Source of the DNA: Aquabacterium sp.
GTDB lineage: Bacteria; Pseudomonadota; Gammaproteobacteria; Burkholderiales; Burkholderiaceae_C
NCBI GenBank assembly: GCA_023150345.1
Contig: JAKLLB010000043.1
Coordinates: forward strand, 1-34,951
Reading direction: 5' to 3'
Length of the DNA stretch: 34,951 nt
Below are positions 17,001 to 24,371 of this stretch, one piece after another. Every line of letters begins with the position of its first letter. Position 1 is the stretch's first letter. The notes below the pieces were generated by a model. The model searched no databases. It was not told the origin of the DNA and saw only the letters and a program-made list of their open reading frames with translations. The position numbers and the translations under genes are program-made.

Positions 17001-17187
17001 CCGCATCGAGGCCCACCTCGATCAGGCCCAGCAGTTCTACGCCGAGTCCGCCAGCGCCGAGCAGCGCGAGCTGCACATCGAGCTCAACGGCCAGCACGAC
17101 AACGGCAACGGCGAGAACCTCTGGAACTACCTCGACGAGGCGGCACAGCAGGCGCTGCGCCGCAAGCTCCAGGGGGAGGCGCCATGA
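14080..17187 (+). CDS. vgrG: VgrG spike protein with DUF2345 and transthyretin-like C-terminal extension
   Basis: A 1035-residue VgrG. The gp27-like part covers about residues 20-400, with hallmark VQYRESDFDFVARLLAEEGL (~174-193). The gp5-like OB domain follows at ~440-540 (DLRVKVQFPWQRG, GTWVRVASPAAGANWGAVF, GALYNGQDLPPWS). Then come a DUF2345 region (~555-870) that includes an Ala/His/Gln-rich, low-complexity insert at ~670-730, and a transthyretin-like tail (LNLHDEWLQPVAGSPYVVVF onward, ~892-955). The tail end is Gln/Glu-rich. The frame is open 114 bases upstream, but the ATG at 14080 has GGGAG 7 bases before it and starts the known fold. It delivers the PoNe-like effector encoded next. 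No catalytic extension is seen, so this is a carrier rather than an evolved enzyme VgrG. Confidence 0.95.
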   Translation: MSTASAVADLAQMAHLSDWADRLDFTASYQQQGRMLQISTALPWLALLPERLTLHEALGQPFELAVDCVSTSAYFELKRLIGEQMSLRLLQPDGSYKPWHGYVFEAAQLGADGGLARYRLVMRPWLSFLKARRDCFVYQDMDARAICEAVFADYPQANFRFEVTETLRQRSLCVQYRESDFDFVARLLAEEGLTYHHEHDDSGAPLASATSALHALVVTDRSARRPKLGAVRFAMQHPTARLDGQRDAVTAFGATRRMQTHAVTLGSWNYRHLAGTTGQAATALDVGDVPELEHYDGAGAYRYEDAQHAQRAAELALTAFELDIKRFEGHGSARHFEVGRQFELIDHPLYGAGTSGGAVDTWVSHARADNAFTLLAIEHHVTNNLGAQAAQLLHATELEHGTYRNHFHACPAAAVPVPRLHRRPTAPGLQTALVVGIEGEPLTTDRDLRVKVQFPWQRGRRPLPGGLGHDARSPDAEGNAPGTDASGTWVRVASPAAGANWGAVFTPRIGTEVAVGFVEGDIDRPVVLGALYNGQDLPPWSAGADSGINHPGVISGLHTHHLDHAGCNQWLIDDATAQLRMRTLCSYTLAEVGLGHLIAQTSSSAQRGPWRGSGFELATQAWASVRAHKGLWLGSTARAGSYGSAQSTQMDADESVARLRAARELGQALSRAARHGQAHGLASHDAGAAVQAQADAVDPAQRGRHDGAVGGQRALQADAQRNDTDAVHASADPLLMIDSTAALALATPAHIAAHAAQDFTVLAHDDLHLSAAHTHSSVSGRTTSLYTRDHGAQLIAANGPVSLRAHTDTLQVLADQELTVVSVTEDITVDAPQRIELFDGHSSIVLEGGNITFTLPGLYSAHHATHEFMPPGGAAVDLPALPKGSTQVPPLDLELNLHDEWLQPVAGSPYVVVFEDGSRRSGTLDDAGHATETGVPNLKAQVFYGEQPEAPQPRVTMPANTFSPGGSDNDEAIARIEAHLDQAQQFYAESASAEQRELHIELNGQHDNGNGENLWNYLDEAAQQALRRKLQGEAP

Positions 17188-17245
17188 GCGCGCCGGGCCG
17201 CTCCCAAGCGCGAATCCCGCAGCCCGCAGGGCGCAGGGGTAGTCC
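17184..17245. repeat. Dispersed repeat, copy 2 (at vgrG stop)
   Basis: The core is GCGCCGGGCCGCTCCC then AAGCGCGAATCCCGCAGCCC. It begins with the ATGA that contains the vgrG stop, exactly as copy 1 begins at the PAAR stop, and it is followed directly by copy 3. The frame overlapping the stop reads MSAPGRSQARIPQPAG. Confidence 0.8.
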
Positions 17246-17247
17246 AG

Positions 17248-17316
17248 TGGCCGCGCCGGGCCGCTCCCAGGCGCGGATCCCGCAGCCCGCAGGGTGGAGG
17301 GTACCCCGATGAGTGC
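17248..17316. repeat. Dispersed repeat, copy 3 (tandem to copy 2)
   Basis: The core is CGCGCCGGGCCGCTCCC then AGGCGCGGATCCCGCAGCCC, differing from copy 2 in the core by two A-to-G changes, both silent in the frame APGRSQARIPQPAG. Its distal end supplies the GGAGGG ribosome site of the effector that starts at 17309. Confidence 0.8.
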
Positions 17317-18760
17317 AACAGCACCGCGATCGCAAGGCGCGGGCGGCACGCGCGCCGGGCGCGCGTGGCTCGACAGCGTGCGCGACGAGGCGCTGCGCTT
17401 CCTCAGTGGCGACAACAACGCGCCTTGGGCCATCCTGGCCGAGACGGCGCTGGGATGCGTGCCCATCCTCGGCCAGGTGATCGACGCGCGCGACATCATC
17501 AAGGGCCTGGCCGAGGTCGGCGACGCCCCCGACAGCCAGCTGGCCTGGTTCAATCTGGTCACCGCCGTCGTCGGGCTGATCCCCGGAGGGGGCGACGCGG
17601 TCAAGCGCGGGGCGCGCGCCGTCAAGAGCGGAACCCTCAACATCGACGACCTGCTGGCCCTGGTGCGCCGCTACCACCGCGGCGACCCGGAACAGCTGGT
17701 GCGCCAGGTGCTCGACCCAGGTCGCATCGTGGCCAAGCTCGAGGAAGTCCTGGCCAGTCCGGCGCTACAGAAGTCGCTTTCGCCCGAGGTGCAGCGCCGT
17801 GTGCAGCGCATACGATCGGGCATCGCCGCTCAGGCCGCTGCGCTGCGCAAGGAGGTCGACGACTGGTTCACGCGCGGGCGCAAGACCAGCGCCGGTGGCG
17901 CCGGCGCGGCCAAGCCCACCGTCGGCGCGCCACCGGCCAAGCCGGCCACTCAGGTGGGCGAGGGCAGCAAGGCCCGCGGCCAGCACTCCGACGCCGCCGC
18001 CCACACCACCCCCAACAGCGCCACCCAGCGCATGCAGCGCTTGAAGGACGTGGGCAACCGCGCGCTGGGCGTCTTCGGCGAACACATGGCCGACTACCAT
18101 TGCCAGGACGTCAAGGGCTGGTACGCCACCGCCCGCGTGGGTCACGACCAGGGCCACATCAACATCGCCAAGATGAACGACGGCGGTGTGCTGGTGCAGC
18201 TGTGGCCGCTGAACGTGCGCGGCCGAGGCATCGACGCCGTCTGGCGCACCGAGAAGGGGCCTCGCCCCTATGCCATCGTCGAGGCCAAGGCCAGTGTCGA
18301 CCCGAGCAAGGGCCTGGGGCAGTTGCTGGATGAGGCTTGGGATAAGAACGAGTCGGACCGGCTCAACAGCAACCCAACGTCTGCGCGGGGCGGTGGCGCC
18401 GGCCGCAGAGGCCGCGGAGGAAGTGGGGATGTGACTCGCCAGAAGAACGGCAAAGTCACGCAGATGAGTCACGGATGGATCGCTGCTCGAGTGGCGAGAG
18501 CCGTGAGTCATGAAGAAGCGGTCCTGAAGACGTTCAAGAAGCTCAAAGACAGGGCCTACAGCCGTCACGTCTTGTTCTTCTCGATGCCCCAAGGGGCAAC
18601 ACACGCTGAAGCGCTGATTTCTGCAATGGCAGGTCGCGCTCTTCCTGACAATACGCACAACGTGCATGAGCTGACGCGCGAGTGGCTCGACGATGATATC
18701 GAGCGCGTCGTAAATCAGCGCGCTGGCAACAAGCCGCCCAACACGGGCCGCGGGCGCTGA
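17309..18760 (+). CDS. T6SS PoNe-type DNase effector (PD-(D/E)xK nuclease)
   Basis: A 483-residue protein. Residues ~42-115 are the hydrophobic N-terminal domain (GCVPILGQVIDARDIIKGLA) shared with the effector at 541. Residues ~185-240 are a Gly/Ala/Lys linker. From ~247 the toxin domain shows GEHMADYHCQDVKGW, then GRGIDAVWRT with D309, YAIVEAKAS with E325 and K327, and a later MSHGWIAARV. This D...ExK plus QMS-x2-WI pattern fits the PoNe polymorphic nuclease family, which degrades DNA in target cells. The next gene is a PoNi-like protein, the known immunity partner, which supports the call. The start ATG has GGAGGG 8 bases upstream, contributed by the repeat. Bases ~18430-18720 are visibly less GC-rich than the rest, suggesting a swapped-in toxin end. 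Confidence 0.85.
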   Translation: MSATAPRSQGAGGTRAGRAWLDSVRDEALRFLSGDNNAPWAILAETALGCVPILGQVIDARDIIKGLAEVGDAPDSQLAWFNLVTAVVGLIPGGGDAVKRGARAVKSGTLNIDDLLALVRRYHRGDPEQLVRQVLDPGRIVAKLEEVLASPALQKSLSPEVQRRVQRIRSGIAAQAAALRKEVDDWFTRGRKTSAGGAGAAKPTVGAPPAKPATQVGEGSKARGQHSDAAAHTTPNSATQRMQRLKDVGNRALGVFGEHMADYHCQDVKGWYATARVGHDQGHINIAKMNDGGVLVQLWPLNVRGRGIDAVWRTEKGPRPYAIVEAKASVDPSKGLGQLLDEAWDKNESDRLNSNPTSARGGGAGRRGRGGSGDVTRQKNGKVTQMSHGWIAARVARAVSHEEAVLKTFKKLKDRAYSRHVLFFSMPQGATHAEALISAMAGRALPDNTHNVHELTREWLDDDIERVVNQRAGNKPPNTGRGR

Positions 18761-18769
18761 GGCATAGCC

Positions 18770-19804
18770 ATGGACTTTAGCGACAAGAGACGACAGCAGT
18801 TTCTCGGCGAACGGCAGTATCTGAACGCACTCGAGAGCTTCGAGGAAGTTGTTTATGGTGCTGACGGTCTCGTTGACAACCTACGCAAGGACGACGACCC
18901 ACCCGGGTGGCACAAGAACCTGGCCCACGGCATTGCGTCCGAGCGCTTCGACCTGCTCCTGATGCACTACACCGGTGGCGATCCGATCGAGCCGATGCGC
19001 GCTGAGCTGGAACAGGTGGTTCACGCCTACGAACAGTACGCACCGTACCTCTGGAAGTACCTCGACGACCGCAACGAACCTGTCTTCAAGTTCTACAGCC
19101 TCGACGAGTACTGCCAGCTCATGCAGTTGATCGGGCTGTGCTTCTTGCTCCATCGACGCGACCTGTTGCCGCGGCTGGCGGCACTGCAGGATGGGCTCGA
19201 TGCCGTCGGTCGAGTCGGCGAGGGCACGGGTGGAACCGACACACTGTTCGAGGAATTCATGGCCTTCGGCATGGGTGCCGATGTCCGATATGAGTCCGAC
19301 TCGATCATGGCTGCTCGGCCCTATGAGGCGCTCTTCCATGCCTTGACGGAAACCAGCATGGCCGCGTCGCTGAGAGAGCTCGACACTTTCTTGCGTCGCT
19401 GGTACAAAGACCTCGCCGGCTGCGGCTGGCACGATGCCCACAAGCCTGACCCGAAGAACGGCAGCCAGGCCGGCTACTACGGTTACTGGAGCTTCGAGGC
19501 CGGTGCCGCGGTGATCCTGCTGGGCATTGACGACGACACGAGCCTGCACAAGTACCTCTACTACCCCAAGGATCTGGTGGCCTGGTGCCGCGCCAACGCC
19601 GCGCTGGGCGCCCCGGCAGACGAGCACAGCCCGCGCCTGCGCTGCCTGGCCGGCCAGCCCTGCCCGCGCACCGGCTACTGGTTCACCCCGGCCGCCGCGG
19701 GGTCACGCCGGCACTTCGACGCGGGCCACACCATGCCCGATCTGGCCAGCAGCGACGGCGCCTCCGGCTGGGCCACCGTGTGGCAGTGGGATGAGCAGCA
19801 GTAA
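18770..19804 (+). CDS. PoNi-type immunity protein with extra C-terminal module
   Basis: A 344-residue cytoplasmic protein 9 bases after the nuclease. The N-terminal half is helical (DUF1910-like: FDLLLMHYTGGDPIEPMRAE, YEQYAPYLWKYLD, LIGLCFLLHRRDLLPRLAAL). Residues ~195-285 match the DUF1911/PoNi C-terminal pattern: WYKDLAGCGWHDAHK, GYYGYWSFEAGAAVILLGID, YYPKDLVAWCR. PoNi proteins bind and block PoNe DNases. Beyond the normal end there is an added ~55-residue module (GQPCPRTGYWFTPA ... GHTMPDL ... WATVWQW) that is also at the end of the unrelated immunity protein at 2045. The first two thirds of the gene are less GC-rich than the module, consistent with a fusion. Confidence 0.85.
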   Translation: MDFSDKRRQQFLGERQYLNALESFEEVVYGADGLVDNLRKDDDPPGWHKNLAHGIASERFDLLLMHYTGGDPIEPMRAELEQVVHAYEQYAPYLWKYLDDRNEPVFKFYSLDEYCQLMQLIGLCFLLHRRDLLPRLAALQDGLDAVGRVGEGTGGTDTLFEEFMAFGMGADVRYESDSIMAARPYEALFHALTETSMAASLRELDTFLRRWYKDLAGCGWHDAHKPDPKNGSQAGYYGYWSFEAGAAVILLGIDDDTSLHKYLYYPKDLVAWCRANAALGAPADEHSPRLRCLAGQPCPRTGYWFTPAAAGSRRHFDAGHTMPDLASSDGASGWATVWQWDEQQ

Positions 19805-20270
19805 CGCCCCGGCCCCGGCCGCCGCCCGTGCACCGGTGCCGTTTGCAACGCCCGCCGCCGCCGCCGCACGCCTGCCCGCCCTGGCAGGCTGGTCTCCCGG
19901 CGTGCGCCGCTGGCTGGCGCGCCAGCTGAGCGCCGAGCCTTCGATCGACTGGCTGTGCGGTGAGCCCGCGCTGGCGGCCTGCGCGTTGCAGGTCAGCGGT
20001 GGCGCCGCGCAACACCTGGCCGCGCTGCGCACCGTGGCCCAGGCACGGGTCATCACCGTGGACAACCTGTCGCTGGTGGTCGTCCACCACATCGAACGCA
20101 GCCTCGGTCGCACCTTGCACCTGCTGCGGTTGCTGGGCGATGCCGAGCTGCGCTACGCCTTCGACGCCCAGGGGCGCCTGACCATGCTGCACTCCCTGGG
20201 GCTGCGCGCTCGCCTGCTCGAGCCCGCGACGGTGGTGTTCAGTGTGGCGTCGTTTGGGCAGGCGATGTAA
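19791..20270 (+). CDS. Hypothetical protein, 159 aa, overlapping the PoNi gene
   Basis: It starts inside the 3' end of the immunity gene (14-base overlap, different frame), suggesting coupling. The N-terminus is Ala/Pro-rich. The rest is a compact alpha/beta sequence (WSPGVRRWLARQLSAEPSID, VITVDNLSLVVVHHIERSLG, LLRLLGDAELRYAFDAQGRL, ending FSVASFGQAM). There is no signal peptide, membrane helix or recognised motif. The position at the end of the vgrG-effector-immunity set suggests it belongs to the cassette, but it could equally be a small housekeeping protein. Codon use is as GC3-rich as in nearby genes. Function unknown. Confidence 0.6.
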   Translation: MSSSNAPAPAAARAPVPFATPAAAAARLPALAGWSPGVRRWLARQLSAEPSIDWLCGEPALAACALQVSGGAAQHLAALRTVAQARVITVDNLSLVVVHHIERSLGRTLHLLRLLGDAELRYAFDAQGRLTMLHSLGLRARLLEPATVVFSVASFGQAM

Positions 20271-20355
20271 GCCGCGGGGCAGGCTCGGTGCGCGCGAACC
20301 GCACACACCGATCACGGCGAGCCCATCGGGCGCTCGAGGGCTGCGCTGCCGGTGG

Positions 20356-21270
<915 letters not shown>

Positions 21271-21351
21271 GCCGCCACCGTGCCGGTCGAACGCCGGCTT
21301 GTCAAGTCGCGCAACGCAGCGCTCGCGGCGGACGTGCCCTACGGGCCGCGA

Positions 21352-22212
21352 TCAGGGGGCCAGCACCCGGAACAACACCGGTGGGCGCCCCGTAGCCCGA
21401 TGGGCCATGGCCATCAAGGACTGGGCAATCCGGTCGGCCGTGGTGGCAACGTCGCCCAGCCGGCGCGACTCCTTGACCAGCCCGCCCGTGCCCAGCGCGG
21501 CGCTGAACAGCACCCACTGCTGCCGGGCCAGTGCCAGTTCGTCGCGCATGCGCGGGTCCGGCAGTCCTTGCTGGTCGATGGCCTCGAGCGCCGCGGTGAA
21601 CTCGGTCACCGCCTGTCGCGCGTCGACCTCGATGCCAGCGCCGGCGGTACCGGCATGCGAAGCGAACTGCAACTTGCCGACGCGCTGGGCAGACGCTGCG
21701 GCCCGCCCGAGCAGGTCGACCAACGCACCGTGAGCCGACTCGCCGGCTTCGGCCGACAGACCCGTGCTCAGAAAGCCCAGTTGCGCCGCCAGGGCCTCGC
21801 TGTCGCGGTAGACCTCGGCCAGGGCGTGAGCCTGCGGCGTGCTCGCCGGTGCCGCCAGGCGTTCGATGTCCGGGCCCACGCGCTCGAGTTGGCCGCGCCG
21901 ACGCGCCGACAGCGACCCATCGGCGCGCAACTGCTGGAGCGAGGCCACCACCCGCTCACGGGTGCGCCCGTACTCGTCGCGCGAGCGGCCACCATCGCGG
22001 ATGACCACCGCCTGCTCCAGGCGCAGCTTGGCCATGCGTTCGACGCCCACGCGCAACTCGACCGCCGCCAGCACGGCAGGCGATGCGACCTGTGCGACAG
22101 GAGCGGTCGGCGCTGCCGCCGCGGCCAACGGCACGACGGCGCAGAGCACGAGCGCGCCCATGCGCCGGGCGCTCAGGCGTGTTCGCGTCGGGGCTGTGGT
22201 GCTGGCGCGCAT
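21352..22212 (-). CDS. Exported helical protein, possibly PilJ-N (type IV pili MCP N-terminal)-like
   Basis: About 286 residues. An N-terminal signal sequence (MGALVLCAVVPLAAAAAPT) is followed by a long helical, Ala/Leu/Arg-rich domain with no further membrane segment. ELRVGVERMAKLRLEQAV near the mature N-terminus resembles the RM-x4 motif region of the PilJ N-terminal sensor family, and a second helical half (DARQAVTEFTAALEAID, ARQQWVLFSAAL) fits two four-helix bundles. This is a weak family match. The start at 22212 is chosen because GGAG lies 6 bases upstream; an earlier ATG at 22230 lacks a ribosome site. It is divergent from ubiA. The role is unknown, perhaps periplasmic sensing without a signalling domain. 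Confidence 0.6.
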   Translation of the reverse strand: MRASTTAPTRTRLSARRMGALVLCAVVPLAAAAAPTAPVAQVASPAVLAAVELRVGVERMAKLRLEQAVVIRDGGRSRDEYGRTRERVVASLQQLRADGSLSARRRGQLERVGPDIERLAAPASTPQAHALAEVYRDSEALAAQLGFLSTGLSAEAGESAHGALVDLLGRAAASAQRVGKLQFASHAGTAGAGIEVDARQAVTEFTAALEAIDQQGLPDPRMRDELALARQQWVLFSAALGTGGLVKESRRLGDVATTADRIAQSLMAMAHRATGRPPVLFRVLAP

Positions 22213-22282
22213 CGTCGACTCCGCAGACATCTGGAGCCGCGCAGCTTAGCCGGCGCATACGTCCTGAAGATGACAGCGGCCG

Positions 22283-22288
22283 GATAAT
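22283..22288 (+). promoter_or_regulatory. Possible -10 element of ubiA
   Basis: GATAAT lies 9 bases before the ubiA ATG, close to the TATAAT consensus. No good -35 is seen, and the spacing implies a very short leader or a leaderless mRNA. Confidence 0.3.
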
Positions 22289-22297
22289 CGCGCCCCG

Positions 22298-23200
22298 ATG
22301 ACTGCTGCTCACCGCGAACGTTTCCGACTCTGGCTGGACCTGATCCGCTGGGATCGCCCGGCCGGCTGGCTGTTGCTGCTGTGGCCGACGCTGTCGGCGC
22401 TGTGGATCGCCAGCGACGGCTTCCCAGGCTGGCACCTGCTGGCGGTGTTCGTCGCCGGCACGATTCTGATGCGCAGTGCGGGCTGCTGCGTGAACGACGT
22501 GGCCGACCGCGACTTCGACCGTCATGTCAAGCGCACAGCCCAGCGTCCGGTCACGCGCGGTGCGGTGTCGGTGCGTGAAGCGCTGACGCTGGGCGCGGTG
22601 CTGGCGCTTGCGGCGTTCGCGCTGGTGCTCACGACCAACCCACCGGCGATCGCACTGTCGTTCGTGGCACTGGCGATCGCCATCGTGTATCCGTGGGCCA
22701 AGCGCGTGGTGTCGATGCCCCAGGCCGTGCTGGGCGTGGCATTCAGCTTCGGCATTCCCATGGCCTTCGCGGCCGCGCAGGGCGGGCGCGAGTTCAGCCT
22801 GCAGGCCGTGGCTGCGGCCGTGCCGCCCCATGCCTGGTGGCTGCTGGCGGCCAACCTGTTCTGGGTGCTGGCCTACGACACCGAGTACGCCATGGTCGAC
22901 CGCGACGACGACCTGCGGCTGCAGATCCGCACCTCGGCAATCACGCTGGGGCGCTGGGACGTCGCGGCCATCGCCGCCTTCTATGCCATCCACTTGGTGG
23001 CCTGGGTCGCCCTGGGCCGGATGCTCGGGCTCGGTGCGGTGTTCCTCCTCGGCGTGGCAGGCGCGGGCGCGCAGGCCGCCTGGCATGTGGCGTTGATCCG
23101 CCACCGCACGCGCGAGGGCTGCTTCAGGGCCTTCCGGCTCAACCACTGGCTGGGCGCCACGGTGTTCGCCGGCGTTGCGCTCGATCTGGCGCTGCGCTGA
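22298..23200 (+). CDS. ubiA: 4-hydroxybenzoate polyprenyltransferase UbiA
   Basis: A 300-residue integral membrane protein with about eight to nine helices. It attaches the polyprenyl tail to 4-hydroxybenzoate in ubiquinone synthesis. Both Asp-rich Mg-diphosphate motifs are present: NDVADRDFD (66-74) followed by [13 protein letters not shown], and [13 protein letters not shown] near residue 195. The opening ([20 protein letters not shown]) is typical for UbiA. The start ATG at 22298 lies just after a GATAAT box. The gene ends facing proC, with a hairpin between them. The usual neighbour ubiC (chorismate lyase) is not present here. Confidence 0.95.
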   Translation: MTAAHRERFRLWLDLIRWDRPAGWLLLLWPTLSALWIASDGFPGWHLLAVFVAGTILMRSAGCCVNDVADRDFDRHVKRTAQRPVTRGAVSVREALTLGAVLALAAFALVLTTNPPAIALSFVALAIAIVYPWAKRVVSMPQAVLGVAFSFGIPMAFAAAQGGREFSLQAVAAAVPPHAWWLLAANLFWVLAYDTEYAMVDRDDDLRLQIRTSAITLGRWDVAAIAAFYAIHLVAWVALGRMLGLGAVFLLGVAGAGAQAAWHVALIRHRTREGCFRAFRLNHWLGATVFAGVALDLALR

Positions 23201-23211
23201 GCGCGGCACGC

Positions 23212-23253
23212 GCCTTTGCCAACGCCAGGGCGTCAAGGGCCTCGCGCAAAGGC
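23212..23253. terminator. Bidirectional terminator-like structure between ubiA and proC
   Basis: Outer arms GCCTTTGC (23212-23219) and GCAAAGGC (23246-23253) enclose a smaller hairpin, ACGCC-AG-GGCGT (23222-23233). It fills the gap between two convergent genes and ends right at the proC stop. Confidence 0.55.
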
Positions 23254-23254
23254 C

Positions 23255-24094
23255 TCAGCGCTCGAGCTCGTCGCCGAGTTCCCGGGCTCGCTGGCACGCG
23301 GCCAGCACGGCGCGCTGCACGGCCTGGTGCACGCCGTCCGCCCGCAGCGACTCCAGCGCCGCGTGCGTCGTACCGCCCTTGGACGTCACCCGCTCGCGCA
23401 GCACCGCCGGTGACTCACTCGACTGCCGCGCCAGCGCGGTGGCACCGTCGAAGGTGGCCAGTGCCAGCTGCCGGCCCTGTGCCTCGGTCAGGCCCATGGC
23501 CACGGCCGCCTCGATCAGGGCTTCGACCACATAGAACACGTAGGCCGGGCCGGAGCCCGACAGCGCGGTCACCGCGTCGAGGTCGGCCTCGCGGTCCAGC
23601 CACAGCAACTCGCCCGTGGGCGCGAGCAGTTGCTCGACGCGCCCGCGGTCACCGGGCGCGACCGCCGCCGTGGCATGCAACCCGGCAATGCCGCGGCCGA
23701 TGAGCGCCGGCGTGTTGGGCATGCAACGCACCACCCGCTGCGCACCGGTGGCGCGCGCAATGGCCCCGCTGCGCACACCGGCCATCACGCTCAGATGCAG
23801 CGCCGGCGCCAGCCGCCCGGCGCAAGCAGCCGCGGCGGCGGCGAACATCTGCGGCTTGACCGCCCAGACCACCACCTGCGCGCACTCCAGCGCGGCCTCG
23901 GCCGCATCTGCCACGCTGTTCACGCCCCAGGTCGACAGCAACTGGTCTCGAGCCTGCGGCGCGGGCTCCACCACCTGCAATGCGGCGGCAGGCCGGCCGC
24001 TGCGCACCCAGCCACCGATCAGGGCGCCGGCCATGTTGCCGCCACCGATGAAGACGATGCTGGGAACGGCTGATGAACGGGGCGCGGTATCCAT
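23255..24094 (-). CDS. proC: Pyrroline-5-carboxylate reductase
   Basis: A 279-residue protein of normal ProC length. It reduces 1-pyrroline-5-carboxylate to L-proline with NAD(P)H, the last step of proline synthesis. The Rossmann start is IVFIGGGNMAGALIGGW. VVWAVKPQMF and VVRCMPNTPALIGRGIAG mark the cofactor and substrate region. The C-terminal helical dimer domain has TALSGSGPAYVFYVVEALIE and the signature VTSKGGTTHAALESL. It is convergent with ubiA and divergent from gdhA, 277 bases away. In many Burkholderiales proC lies next to ubiA or yggS, and both are in this window. Confidence 0.96.
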   Translation of the reverse strand: MDTAPRSSAVPSIVFIGGGNMAGALIGGWVRSGRPAAALQVVEPAPQARDQLLSTWGVNSVADAAEAALECAQVVVWAVKPQMFAAAAAACAGRLAPALHLSVMAGVRSGAIARATGAQRVVRCMPNTPALIGRGIAGLHATAAVAPGDRGRVEQLLAPTGELLWLDREADLDAVTALSGSGPAYVFYVVEALIEAAVAMGLTEAQGRQLALATFDGATALARQSSESPAVLRERVTSKGGTTHAALESLRADGVHQAVQRAVLAACQRARELGDELER

Positions 24095-24239
24095 GGTCGA
24101 CAGGCGACGCCGTTTCCGGCGCGTCGCAGAAGGCTGTGCAGCGATGCGACCAGTGTAGCCAGCGCCTCACGCACTCCGCCGCGCAGGGGCAGCCGCATGC
24201 CAGGCGGCGCGGCGCCTCATACCCAGGCCCGTGCGGGTC

Positions 24240-24254
24240 ATGCAATCGATGCAT
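24240..24254. promoter_or_regulatory. Candidate operator upstream of gdhA
   Basis: ATGCA-ATCGA-TGCAT is a 15-base dyad with 5-base arms, about 118 bases before the gdhA ATG. The length suits Lrp/AsnC sites and an Lrp/AsnC gene follows gdhA, but the match to the known Lrp consensus is poor. Confidence 0.3.
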
Positions 24255-24371
24255 AACCAGACACAGGGCGGTGGAGCCGACCTACATTGCGCGCCCAGCA
24301 GCCGGCAACCGGGCCCACGAGGCCGCGGCTTGCAACGGCAGCACCGCACCTTCCGACCACAGGAACCGAAC

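Noticed and set aside
17184-17312. CRISPR-like tandem repeat at the vgrG-effector junction
   Set aside because: There are only two tandem units, no regular spacers and no cas genes; a third copy lies alone at 5481.
14362-17643. A 1093-codon minus-strand frame opposite vgrG
   Set aside because: It is a shadow of the VgrG reading frame and also crosses the dispersed repeats; the composition is not protein-like.
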